DNA of 6,431 bases from Desulfobacterales bacterium. GTDB lineage: Bacteria > Desulfobacterota > Desulfobacteria > Desulfobacterales > UBA11574. The stretch spans positions 1-6,431 of the forward strand of contig JAQYVG010000195.1 of NCBI GenBank assembly GCA_030145595.1. Direction: 5' to 3'. Positions 1-6,106 of this stretch are shown here, one piece after another; position 1 is the first letter of the stretch; each line of letters starts with the position of its first letter. The notes under the pieces were generated by a model. It worked only from the letters and a program-made list of their open reading frames with translations. It did no database searches and had not been told where the DNA came from. The translations under genes and the position numbers were made by a program.

Positions 1-370
1 GGGTACCATACGGGGAATCACCGCCGAAAGAAAATCGCATACCGCGCGGGCCGCGCGAGAAGCGGTCCCCACCGCCAAACCCGAACTCCTTTAATATATC
101 GGCAAAATCAAAACCCTTGAAGATATCTTCCTGAGAATAGCGCTGCTGAAATCCGGTAGAGCCGAATGTATCGTACTGTTGGCGCTTTTCCTTATCACTC
201 AGTACGGCGTAAGCCTCGCTAATTTTTTTAAATTTTTCTTCAGCGTCTTTGTCTCCCTTGGCATGATCGGGATGGTACTTCATGGCGAGCTTCCGATATG
301 CTTTCTTGATATTTTCATCGGAGGCGTTGCGTTTAACGCCGAGTATTTTATAATAATCAGTTTCAGACAT
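1..370 (-). CDS. DnaJ/CbpA-class J-domain co-chaperone, 3' truncated by window edge
   Basis: J-domain co-chaperone expected to stimulate the ATPase of DnaK (Hsp70) in the cytoplasm. I translated it by hand: 123 codons from ATG at 370-368 to the window edge with no stop. Residues 5-70 form a complete J-domain: DYYKILGV at the start, basic helix II (KKAYRKLAMKYH), the diagnostic HPD tripeptide at residues 33-35, then EEKFKKISEAYAVLSD and KRQQYDTFG. From about residue 70 a Gly/Phe-rich linker follows (GFDFADILKEFGFGGGDRF). The cysteine-rich zinc domain of true DnaJ lies outside the window if present, so DnaJ versus the zinc-less CbpA type cannot be decided. The linker containing QRYSQEDIFKGFDF looks more like the CbpA-like proteins. 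The start is supported by a GAGGA ribosome binding site (384-380), nine bases upstream. It lies 136 bases downstream of mnmG on the same strand, with promoter-like boxes in the gap, so it is probably its own transcription unit. Confidence 0.93.
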   Translation of the reverse strand, partial: MSETDYYKILGVKRNASDENIKKAYRKLAMKYHPDHAKGDKDAEEKFKKISEAYAVLSDKEKRQQYDTFGSTGFQQRYSQEDIFKGFDFADILKEFGFGGGDRFSRGPRGMRFSFGGDSPYGT

Positions 371-379
371 ACTAATTGA

Positions 380-384
380 TCCTC
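380..384 (-). promoter_or_regulatory. Ribosome binding site of the J-protein gene
   Basis: GAGGA on the minus strand, nine bases upstream of the ATG at 370. It fixes the J-protein start, which puts the J-domain at the expected distance from the N-terminus. Confidence 0.7.
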
Positions 385-402
385 ACAATATATCCCCTAA
401 TT

Positions 403-416
403 GAGTGCTAAAGCAC
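403..416. promoter_or_regulatory. Dyad GTGCT-AA-AGCAC with a CIRCE-like half-site, upstream of the J-protein gene
   Basis: Positions 405-416 read GTGCTAAAGCAC, a perfect 5-2-5 inverted repeat. Overlapping it, 403-411 read GAGTGCTAA, identical to one arm of the CIRCE operator bound by the heat-shock repressor HrcA. The second CIRCE arm is missing at the required nine-base spacing on either side. The dyad lies 33 bases upstream of the J-protein start codon, where an operator could act. Binding of any repressor is inference; a short chance palindrome is possible. Confidence 0.3.
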
Positions 417-473
417 AATTGGAAATTAATGGCTATTCGTTTAATTTTTTTAATAATAAAAATAAGTTGAAAA

Positions 474-502
474 TCTTTACGTGTCAAGGATGATTCTGTC
501 AA
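474..502 (-). promoter_or_regulatory. Candidate sigma-70-type promoter for the J-protein gene
   Basis: On the minus strand a perfect TTGACA (502-497) is followed after 17 bases by TAAAGA (479-474), a weak -10 box. A second TTGACA lies at 487-482, with TTATTT (465-460) 16 bases on. Either would give a leader of roughly 80-100 bases before the J-protein start. The -35 matches are perfect but both -10 boxes are poor, so which one is used, if any, is uncertain. The boxes begin just after the mnmG stop codon, which supports separate transcription of the J-protein gene. Confidence 0.4.
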
Positions 503-506
503 TCCT

Positions 507-2396
507 CTACTTAGGAGGCTCTCCTTTCTGTTCAGAGGCTTTGAGCGCAATCATTAATACGGAAAGGGCCGCAGGGGTGATGCCTTCCATGCGAGACGCC
601 TGACCCAGAGAAGCCGGCTTGACGGCCGCAAGTTTTTCTTTGAGTTCGTTTGAAAGGCCGTGCACTTTTTGAAATTCAAAACCTGCCGGTATTTTCATCC
701 TCTCAAGATTTTTAAATTTTTCGATTTCTCTTTCCTGGCGCTTAATATAACCTTCATATTTGATTTCAATTTCCACCTGTCCGGCGACCTTTGCACTGAT
801 ATTGTCAGGGCTTTTTGCCAGCACCTCAACTGCGTCGTAATCAATTTCGGTTCTTTTCAAGAGCTGTTCAAGATACACGCCGCTGTTGATAGGTTTTGTG
901 CCCCGGCCAACCAAGAAGTCGTTAGTCTCTTTTGCCGGCTTGATAATAGTATTCTTGATCCGCTTGATTTCCTTGGCAATCAGCTGTTTGCGCTCTTTGA
1001 TATCTTTGATGGTGTCTTTATCGATCAGGCCAAGGTTATGTCCGGTCTCCATCAATCTGAGATCGGCATTATCTTCCCGCAACATCAGCCTGTATTCTGC
1101 ACGTGAGGTGAACATGCGGTAAGGCTCACGTGTCCCCCTGGTTACAAGATCATCTATCATTACTCCCATATAAGCTTGAGAGCGGTCTAAACTAAATTCA
1201 GGCCTGTTTTGGATCCGGCAGACGGCATTGATGCCCGACCATATCCCCTGGGCGGCAGCCTCTTCATAGCCTGATGTTCCGTTGATCTGACCCGCCATAT
1301 AAAGGCCGGCAACCAGTTTTGTCTCAAGCGTAGGTTTAAGCTGAATCGGGTTGACATAGTCGTACTCTATGGCATAGGCGGGCCGCATGATTTCGGCGGC
1401 CTCCAACCCTTTAACAGACCTGACAAATTGGACCTGTATTTCCAGGGGGAGGCTGTTCCCGAGTCCGCTGGCATAGATTTCATCAGTATCTATACCTTCG
1501 GGTTCAAGTATAATCTGATGCCTGTCTTTGTGTGGGAACCGCACAACCTTATCTTCAAATGACGGACAATATCTGGCGGAGACCCCTTTGATGATTCCGC
1601 CGTACAGAGCAGAATGTTCAAGATTATCCTGTACGATCTTTTGGCTTTGGGGGTTGGTATGCCCGATATAGCTATGCATAAGAGGATTAGAAATCTTATC
1701 GGAAAAGAATGAAAATGGTTTAGGGTCCGGATCGGACTGGTGTGCGGTAAAGGCGGAAAAATCGATGCTCGATTTGTTTAGCCGGGGGGGCGTGCCGGTC
1801 TTCATCCTGCCGAGTGCAAAACCCAGCTCCCGTAAATGCAGCGGCAGACCATAAGAGGCAAATTCACCGGCCCTTCCGGCCTGGATGGAATGGAATCCAA
1901 TATGAACCAAACCGCTTAAAAATGTGCCCGTGGCCAGGATAACGGCTTGGGCCTCGTACCCAAAGCCGGTTTGATCCTCTACCCCGACAACCTTGCCGCC
2001 TTCTACTACAAGCCGCTCAACCATAGCCTGTTTCAGCTCCAGCTTCGGTTGTTTTGCAATCACGGCTTTCATGGCCAGATGGTAGTGAGTCCGGTCGTTT
2101 TGGGTCCTGGTTGAATGAACCGCCGGACCTTTTTTGGTGTTGAGGGTATTATATTGTATGGCTGTTTTGTCAGTAATTTTAGCCATCTCGCCGCCCAGGG
2201 CATCGATTTCTTTAACGAGCTGACCCTTGGCCATGCCTCCAATGGAAGGGCTGCAGGGCATCGCGGCCACTTTGTCAAGGTCTATGGCCAGTAACAGGAC
2301 ACTGCACCCCATTCTGGCAGATGCCAGCGCAGCTTCACAACCGGCATGACCTGCACCAACGATGATAATATCGTATTTTTTCTGGTCGAAAACCAT
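507..2396 (-). CDS. mnmG: tRNA uridine-5-carboxymethylaminomethyl modification enzyme MnmG (GidA)
   Basis: FAD- and NADH-dependent subunit of the MnmE-MnmG complex, which installs the (carboxymethyl)aminomethyl group at C5 of U34 in tRNAs that read split codon boxes; cytoplasmic. At 629 residues it equals the usual length of the long MnmG form. Visible motifs in order: Rossmann FAD-binding GAGHAG at 14-19; PCSPSIGGMAKG around 47-58 with conserved Cys48; KTGTPPR near 199-205; RYCPSFEDK near 275-283 with the second conserved Cys277; AGQINGTSGYEEAAAQG at 368-384 (FAD domain); REPYRMFTSRAEYRL near 423-437; and the C-terminal helical domain with EIKYEGYIKRQ near 544-554 and the GLSNE...PASLGQASR segment near 580-602. 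No frameshift or missing motif was seen. The ATG at 2396 places the FAD motif correctly, but no good Shine-Dalgarno precedes it. It is transcribed divergently from the radical SAM gene across an AT-rich gap. No terminator hairpin with a T-run follows the stop. Confidence 0.98.
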   Translation of the reverse strand: MVFDQKKYDIIIVGAGHAGCEAALASARMGCSVLLLAIDLDKVAAMPCSPSIGGMAKGQLVKEIDALGGEMAKITDKTAIQYNTLNTKKGPAVHSTRTQNDRTHYHLAMKAVIAKQPKLELKQAMVERLVVEGGKVVGVEDQTGFGYEAQAVILATGTFLSGLVHIGFHSIQAGRAGEFASYGLPLHLRELGFALGRMKTGTPPRLNKSSIDFSAFTAHQSDPDPKPFSFFSDKISNPLMHSYIGHTNPQSQKIVQDNLEHSALYGGIIKGVSARYCPSFEDKVVRFPHKDRHQIILEPEGIDTDEIYASGLGNSLPLEIQVQFVRSVKGLEAAEIMRPAYAIEYDYVNPIQLKPTLETKLVAGLYMAGQINGTSGYEEAAAQGIWSGINAVCRIQNRPEFSLDRSQAYMGVMIDDLVTRGTREPYRMFTSRAEYRLMLREDNADLRLMETGHNLGLIDKDTIKDIKERKQLIAKEIKRIKNTIIKPAKETNDFLVGRGTKPINSGVYLEQLLKRTEIDYDAVEVLAKSPDNISAKVAGQVEIEIKYEGYIKRQEREIEKFKNLERMKIPAGFEFQKVHGLSNELKEKLAAVKPASLGQASRMEGITPAALSVLMIALKASEQKGEPPK

Positions 2397-2407
2397 GAGA
2401 AAATTAT

Positions 2408-2438
2408 TTTACAATTTTTATACACAAATGTATATAAT
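2408..2438 (+). promoter_or_regulatory. Candidate promoter of the radical SAM gene
   Basis: A perfect TATAAT lies at 2433-2438, with TTTACA at 2408-2413, 19 bases upstream; this is slightly long but usable. Transcription would start near 2445, leaving a very short leader before ATG 2449 or 2455. On the opposite strand TATAAA (2422-2417) could be the -10 box of mnmG, so the two divergent promoters would overlap. The -10 match is strong, the rest moderate. Confidence 0.45.
2419..2434. promoter_or_regulatory. Perfect 6-4-6 dyad (TATACA-CAAA-TGTATA) in the mnmG / radical SAM divergent gap
   Basis: TATACA (2419-2424) and TGTATA (2429-2434) are perfect inverted repeats around a four-base centre. 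The dyad touches the plus-strand TATAAT box and covers the proposed minus-strand TATAAA box, a typical place for an operator controlling both genes. The surrounding sequence is very AT-rich, so chance symmetry is possible, and I cannot name a regulator. Confidence 0.3.
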
Positions 2439-2454
2439 AACCTTACCAATGAAT

Positions 2455-3366
2455 ATGGCAAAACGATATAATGATTTCAACACTTACTTGAGGGATATTT
2501 TCGGATGCAGGGTTCAGAAAATAACCATCGATGCCGGCTTTTCCTGCCCTAACAGGGACGGTAAAATTACAACCGGAGGATGCATTTACTGCAATGATAG
2601 AGGATCCGGCAGTGGTGCCCGTGCCCGAGGGCTGACGGTTACCGACCAGATCATACAAGGCAAACGGGCACTTTCAAAGCGCTATAAGGCTAAAAAGTTT
2701 ATAGCTTATTTCCAAGCTTTTTCAAACACATACGCTCCAACAAGCCAACTCAAAAGCCTGTATGAAGAGGCCCTTGCGGTGGACGATGTGGTCGGTTTGT
2801 CCATCGGTACGCGGCCGGATTGCGTGGATGAGCCGGTTTTGGCGCTTTTGCAGGAGTATAGCACAAATAGCCTGATCTGGATCGAGTACGGATTGCAGTC
2901 GGCCCACGACACAACTCTGGCTTTTATTAACCGGGGCCATGACTTCAAGTGTTTCACGCAGGCCGTTGATGCCACCAGGAACAGAGGTATCAAAATTTGC
3001 GCCCATGTCATTTTGGGGCTTCCCCATGAGAGCAAAAACCACATGCTTGCAACGGCGGACGCCATTGCCGGTCTTAGAATAGACGGCATCAAGCTGCACC
3101 TGCTTTATGTTATTAAAGGAACGAAACTGGCGGATCTTTACGGGCAAGGGGCATACAAGTGCCTGGAACAGCAAGAATATGTTGACCTTGTGTGCGATTT
3201 TCTGGAACGCATTCCGCAGGATATGGTTATTCAGCGACTGACCGGGGACCCTCATCCACAAGAGCTGGTGGCTCCTATGTGGTCCCGTAAAAAGACAGAA
3301 ACAATCGCTTTGATTCAAGCAACTTTGGATACTCGCGATTCCTGGCAGGGTAAATTTGCTACCTAA
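2455..3366 (+). CDS. YhcC/YtqA-type radical SAM protein (TIGR01212 family)
   Basis: Member of a radical SAM family whose characterised-by-name relatives are E. coli YhcC and B. subtilis YtqA; the reaction is not firmly established as far as I know. From ATG 2455 the protein has 303 residues, the usual size. The [4Fe-4S]-binding cysteines appear as CPNRDGKITTGGCIYC, i.e. C31, C43 and C46 in a CX11CX2C spacing typical of this family rather than the common CX3CX2C. Further family segments: KFIAYFQAFSNTYAP, VVGLSIGTRPDCV, IEYGLQSAHD, INRGHDF, CAHVILGLPHE, DGIKLHLLYVIKGT and a C-terminal SWQGKF. The frame is open upstream to 2362, but that would overlap mnmG and adds a hydrophobic stretch not seen in the family; 2449 and 2455 are both possible, and no clear ribosome binding site decides between them. 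The stop overlaps the nadE stop on the other strand. Confidence 0.93.
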   Translation: MAKRYNDFNTYLRDIFGCRVQKITIDAGFSCPNRDGKITTGGCIYCNDRGSGSGARARGLTVTDQIIQGKRALSKRYKAKKFIAYFQAFSNTYAPTSQLKSLYEEALAVDDVVGLSIGTRPDCVDEPVLALLQEYSTNSLIWIEYGLQSAHDTTLAFINRGHDFKCFTQAVDATRNRGIKICAHVILGLPHESKNHMLATADAIAGLRIDGIKLHLLYVIKGTKLADLYGQGAYKCLEQQEYVDLVCDFLERIPQDMVIQRLTGDPHPQELVAPMWSRKKTETIALIQATLDTRDSWQGKFAT

Positions 3367-5003
3367 TATCGCCGTGCGAGGGGATACCTCCGGCCGGAGC
3401 CGAAAGCTTTGGATGTCACCTTCAAACCGGGTGCGGCCTGGTGCCTTTTATATTCGTTGCGGTCAACCTTTAAGACAACTTCTTCCACAGTGCTTTGATT
3501 GAATCCCATTTCAACCAGTTCATGGACACTTTTAAGGTCTTCGATATATCCTTTTAAGATTGCATCGAGAATTTCATATGGCGGCAGATCATCCTGGTCG
3601 GCTTGATCCGGCTTGAGTTCAGCTGAAGGTGCCTTGTCGATGATTCTTTGCGGTATGCATTCTTTTTCTTGATTGATGTAACGGGCAAGATCATAGACCG
3701 TTGTTTTGGGGACGTCTGAAATAACTGCCAGCCCTCCGGTCATATCGCCGTAAAGCGTGCAATAGCCGACGGCCAGTTCAGACTTATTGCCCGTAGAAAG
3801 CACTAGATACCGGTGTTTATTGGACAGGGCCATAAGGATAATGCCTCTGATTCTTGCCTGTATGTTCTGCTCGGTAATGCCTACGTCGCTTTGCTTGAAA
3901 TCCGGTGAGATAAACCGTAAAAACTCTTTGAACATACTGTCTATGGGTATCTTAAGATACTCAATACCCAGGTTTTCAGAAAGCTTGGCAGTATCTGCAT
4001 AGTTTTCTTGAGATGTGTACAGGGACGGCATAAATACGGCTGAAACGTTTTCTCGTCCCAGGGCCATACCGGCAATAGCAGCGGTCAGTGCAGAATCTAT
4101 CCCGCCGCTTAGCCCCACCACAACTTTTGAAAACCCGCACTTTGTGACATAATCGCGGGTCCCCATGACCAGGGCTCTCAGCATGGATTCGGTGTCAGAA
4201 CTTGCAACCGGACTAAGGTTGTCCGGGGATGGTTTGGAAGCTTGCGAATCAAAGACCACCAGATCTTCTGCGAAATCACGGCCCCTGGCGGCCAACCTAC
4301 CGTTTTTATTAAATGCAGTGCTCATTCCATCGAAGAGAACACTGTCATTACCGCCGACCTGGTTGGTATACAAAAACGGAATGTTATATTTAGCGGCTAA
4401 TGACTTGAACATATTGAAGCGAAATTGCTGATGCCCTAAATAATAAGGCGAGGCAGCAATGTTGATCACCAAGTCTGCGCCGGACCGTATCAGCCGGGCA
4501 ACAGGGTCGACAGGGTAGATTCTTTCTTTGAAAATATCTTTGTCGTTCCAGGCATCTTCACAAATCGTCAATCCGACACAATGGTCTTTATATGTAAATA
4601 CGGTACTTTCCGGGCCGGGCTCAAAATAACGTTGTTCATCAAATATGTCGTATGTCGGCAGAAGCCTTTTATAAACCTTATGATGTATTTTGCCGTCTTC
4701 GAACAGTACCGCCGCGTTATAAAGATTATTGCCTTTGCCGGTTGGGTTCTTTTCAACAAAGCCGCAGATGACCCCGATACCTCGAACCGTTGTCATAAGC
4801 CGTTGCAAGCAGGCAAGGTTGGCGGCGACAAAATCTTTACGTTCCAGCAGGTCTTGCGGCGGGTACCCGGTAATTGCGAGCTCGGAAAAGACAACCAGGT
4901 CGCATGACAACTCGATGGCTTTTGCGGCAAAATGTTGTATTTTAGCGAAGTTATGGTTAAAATCGCCGATGATCGGATTGATTTGTGCAAGGGCTATTTT
5001 CAT
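3363..5003 (-). CDS. nadE: Glutamine-dependent NAD+ synthase (two-domain NadE)
   Basis: Catalyses the last step of NAD+ synthesis: ATP-dependent amidation of nicotinic acid adenine dinucleotide, using ammonia released from glutamine; cytoplasmic. The 546 residues comprise an N-terminal nitrilase-type glutaminase (about 1-255) with the Glu-Lys-Cys triad visible as E41 in SELAITGYPPQDLL, K112 in KRLLPTYDIFDE and C148 in LTICEDAW, then a linker (about 255-270) and the synthetase domain. The latter has the PP-loop SGGIDS (299-304), LSTGNKSEL (402-410), the segment around TLYGDMTGGLAVISDVPKT (416-434) and PSAELKPDQ (459-467). The C-terminal SKAFGSGRRYPLARRY is typical. All catalytic residues are present. 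Start ATG 5003 gives the normal MKIALAQINP N-terminus; the upstream AAAGAGAG is a weak ribosome binding site. It lies 88 bases downstream of miaA on the same strand, a gap with no terminator or good promoter, so co-transcription is plausible. Confidence 0.97.
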   Translation of the reverse strand: MKIALAQINPIIGDFNHNFAKIQHFAAKAIELSCDLVVFSELAITGYPPQDLLERKDFVAANLACLQRLMTTVRGIGVICGFVEKNPTGKGNNLYNAAVLFEDGKIHHKVYKRLLPTYDIFDEQRYFEPGPESTVFTYKDHCVGLTICEDAWNDKDIFKERIYPVDPVARLIRSGADLVINIAASPYYLGHQQFRFNMFKSLAAKYNIPFLYTNQVGGNDSVLFDGMSTAFNKNGRLAARGRDFAEDLVVFDSQASKPSPDNLSPVASSDTESMLRALVMGTRDYVTKCGFSKVVVGLSGGIDSALTAAIAGMALGRENVSAVFMPSLYTSQENYADTAKLSENLGIEYLKIPIDSMFKEFLRFISPDFKQSDVGITEQNIQARIRGIILMALSNKHRYLVLSTGNKSELAVGYCTLYGDMTGGLAVISDVPKTTVYDLARYINQEKECIPQRIIDKAPSAELKPDQADQDDLPPYEILDAILKGYIEDLKSVHELVEMGFNQSTVEEVVLKVDRNEYKRHQAAPGLKVTSKAFGSGRRYPLARRY

Positions 5004-5091
5004 GATAAGACTCTCTTTGGCTACCTAAATTGAGCGATAATACTCGATCGAAAGCCATTAAGGCAGCATTTACTTTTTATGCTCACACCTA

Positions 5092-6012
5092 CTAAGGCAG
5101 GTGCAAGAATTTTTTAATTGACCGGCTGACATCACTTAATTGCCCGGGCGTATACCATGCAATGTCGGAGTCAGCCTTAAACCACGTGAGTTGGCGTTTT
5201 GCAAATCTTCTGGTATCCCGTTTCAAAGTGCGTACGGCCTCGTGCCATGACAATCGTTCTTTAATAAAATCGACCATATGTCGGTAGCCGATAGACCGCA
5301 TCGCTTTGAGGTCCGGCGCATATCCTTTGCCAAGGAGTTCTTTAACCTCATCAACAAGTCCGGCCGCTATCATCGCATCAACCCTCTGGTTGATGCGGTC
5401 ATAAAGCAGCTCCCGGTCCATGTTCAGGCCGATTTTCAAAACCCTGAAGGGCTCATCTTGAAACCTGTGTTCGTGATGATATGCAGAGATCGTTTTGCCG
5501 GTTAATTGATATATTTCCAGGGCCCTGACAATCCTGTAGCTGTCATTAGGTTTTATTCTTGCAGCAGCATCAGGATCGCAACGCCTCAAGCGTTCGTAGA
5601 GAAAATCGGTGCCGTGGCTTTGTGCTTCCTCTTTCAAGCGCGTGCGTATATTATCATTGGCCGATTCCGCCATAAACAGGCCATGCACAAGCGCTTTGAT
5701 ATAGAGCCCTGTTCCGCCGACAACAAAAGGGACGGTAGCCTGCGATACAAGTTCCATAATCTTTGCATGGGCCGTTTTGGCATATTGTTTGGCGTCAAAG
5801 CGCTGGTCCGGATCAGCGATATCGATCAGATGGTGTGGTACACGGGCCAGCTCCTGTGGAGACGGCTTGGCTGTACCGATATTCATGTATCGATATATCT
5901 GCATTGAATCGGCGCCGACAATCTCGCCTTTGAAAATTTCGGCCAGTTCGATGGCTGTCGCGGTCTTTCCTAAAGCCGTCGGACCGCAAATGACAATAAC
6001 ATTAGGTTTCAT
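5092..6012 (-). CDS. miaA: tRNA dimethylallyltransferase MiaA
   Basis: Transfers the dimethylallyl group from dimethylallyl diphosphate to N6 of A37, next to the anticodon, in tRNAs that read codons starting with U; cytoplasmic. The 306 residues match the family's usual size. Motifs: P-loop GPTALGKT at 10-17; DSMQIYR at 35-41 with the conserved Asp35; NIGTAKP at 44-50; HHLID near 60-64; VVGGTGLY at 97-104; YRIVRALEIYQLTGK near 159-173; GLVDEV near 218-223; IGYRH at 241-245; and TRRFAKRQLTWF at 267-278. Nothing is missing or frameshifted. The ATG at 6012 gives the standard position of the P-loop; no good Shine-Dalgarno precedes it, but a nine-codon frame ends three bases upstream. It is divergent from the IS110 transposase, whose element has inserted at most 155 bases upstream, so the native promoter region may have been shortened. 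Confidence 0.97.
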   Translation of the reverse strand: MKPNVIVICGPTALGKTATAIELAEIFKGEIVGADSMQIYRYMNIGTAKPSPQELARVPHHLIDIADPDQRFDAKQYAKTAHAKIMELVSQATVPFVVGGTGLYIKALVHGLFMAESANDNIRTRLKEEAQSHGTDFLYERLRRCDPDAAARIKPNDSYRIVRALEIYQLTGKTISAYHHEHRFQDEPFRVLKIGLNMDRELLYDRINQRVDAMIAAGLVDEVKELLGKGYAPDLKAMRSIGYRHMVDFIKERLSWHEAVRTLKRDTRRFAKRQLTWFKADSDIAWYTPGQLSDVSRSIKKFLHLP

Positions 6013-6015
6013 AAG

Positions 6016-6045
6016 CTATTTTCTATAGTTGAATTCGTTTTCCAT
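6016..6045 (-). other. Possible nine-codon leader frame before miaA
   Basis: ATG at 6045-6043 opens a frame reading MENEFNYRK and stops at TAG (6018-6016). One codon, CTT, then separates it from the miaA ATG in the same frame. GGTGA lies three to four bases before this ATG, a possible ribosome binding site, whereas miaA itself has no clear one. It could feed ribosomes to miaA by translational coupling, or be the ruined N-terminal extension of a longer miaA reading frame. Frames this short arise often by chance, so this is a weak call. Confidence 0.25.
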
Positions 6046-6061
6046 TTTCACCGCAAAGCTT

Positions 6062-6089
6062 GCTATATTGCAGTAAGTCTTGAGTTCAA
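6062..6089 (-). promoter_or_regulatory. Candidate promoter of miaA
   Basis: TTGAAC (6089-6084) and TATAGC (6067-6062) on the minus strand are spaced by 16 bases. Each matches its consensus at four of six positions, including the most important bases. Transcription would begin near 6055 and give a leader of about 43 bases including the small MENEFNYRK frame. If real, the host sequence reaches at least 6089 and the insertion sequence begins between about 6090 and 6098. Confidence 0.35.
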
Positions 6090-6106
6090 ATTAAAAAGGC
6101 TATACT
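6080..6106 (+). promoter_or_regulatory. Candidate promoter of the IS110 transposase
   Basis: TATACT (6101-6106) matches the -10 consensus at five of six positions; TTGAGT (6080-6085) lies 15 bases upstream, a short spacing. Transcripts would start near 6113, inside the stem-loop described at 6098-6167, and would lack its outer 5' arm. The -35 box may lie in host DNA, or the real promoter may form only when element ends join in a circle, as is known for IS110 relatives. Confidence 0.3.

Noticed and set aside
179..379. Plus-strand open frame of 66 codons, apparently hydrophobic
   Set aside because: It is the antisense of the J-domain coding sequence (KFKK and similar codons read as Phe-rich on the other strand).
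385..429. A complete CIRCE operator around GAGTGCTAA (403-411)
   Set aside because: The second arm, TTAGCACTC nine bases to the left, should be at 385-393, but the bases there are ACAATATAT. Only a half-site exists.
487..506. Inverted repeat AGGAT / ATCCT just after mnmG as a terminator
   Set aside because: The stem has only five pairs with a ten-base loop, and no T-run follows on the minus strand. The TTGACA boxes inside it fit a promoter better.
660..1106. Plus-strand open frame of 148 codons inside mnmG
   Set aside because: It is antisense to strongly conserved mnmG coding sequence and has no recognisable motif or ribosome binding site.
2362..2454. Upstream extension of the radical SAM gene to the first ATG at 2362
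   Set aside because: It would overlap the mnmG start and cross the likely promoter, and it adds an N-terminus not seen in the family.
3388..3399. CTCCGGCCGGAG, a perfect 12-base palindrome near the gene convergence, as a bidirectional terminator
   Set aside because: It lies inside the conserved nadE C-terminal coding sequence, leaves only four pairs once a loop is allowed, and has no T-run on either side.
5059..5100. Direct repeat TAAGGCAG (5059-5066, 5093-5100) and AGCAT/ATGCT hairpin (5065-5083) between miaA and nadE
   Set aside because: Too short to stand out from chance; the hairpin has five pairs and no T-run, so it is not a terminator, and no attachment-site or target-duplication context is present.
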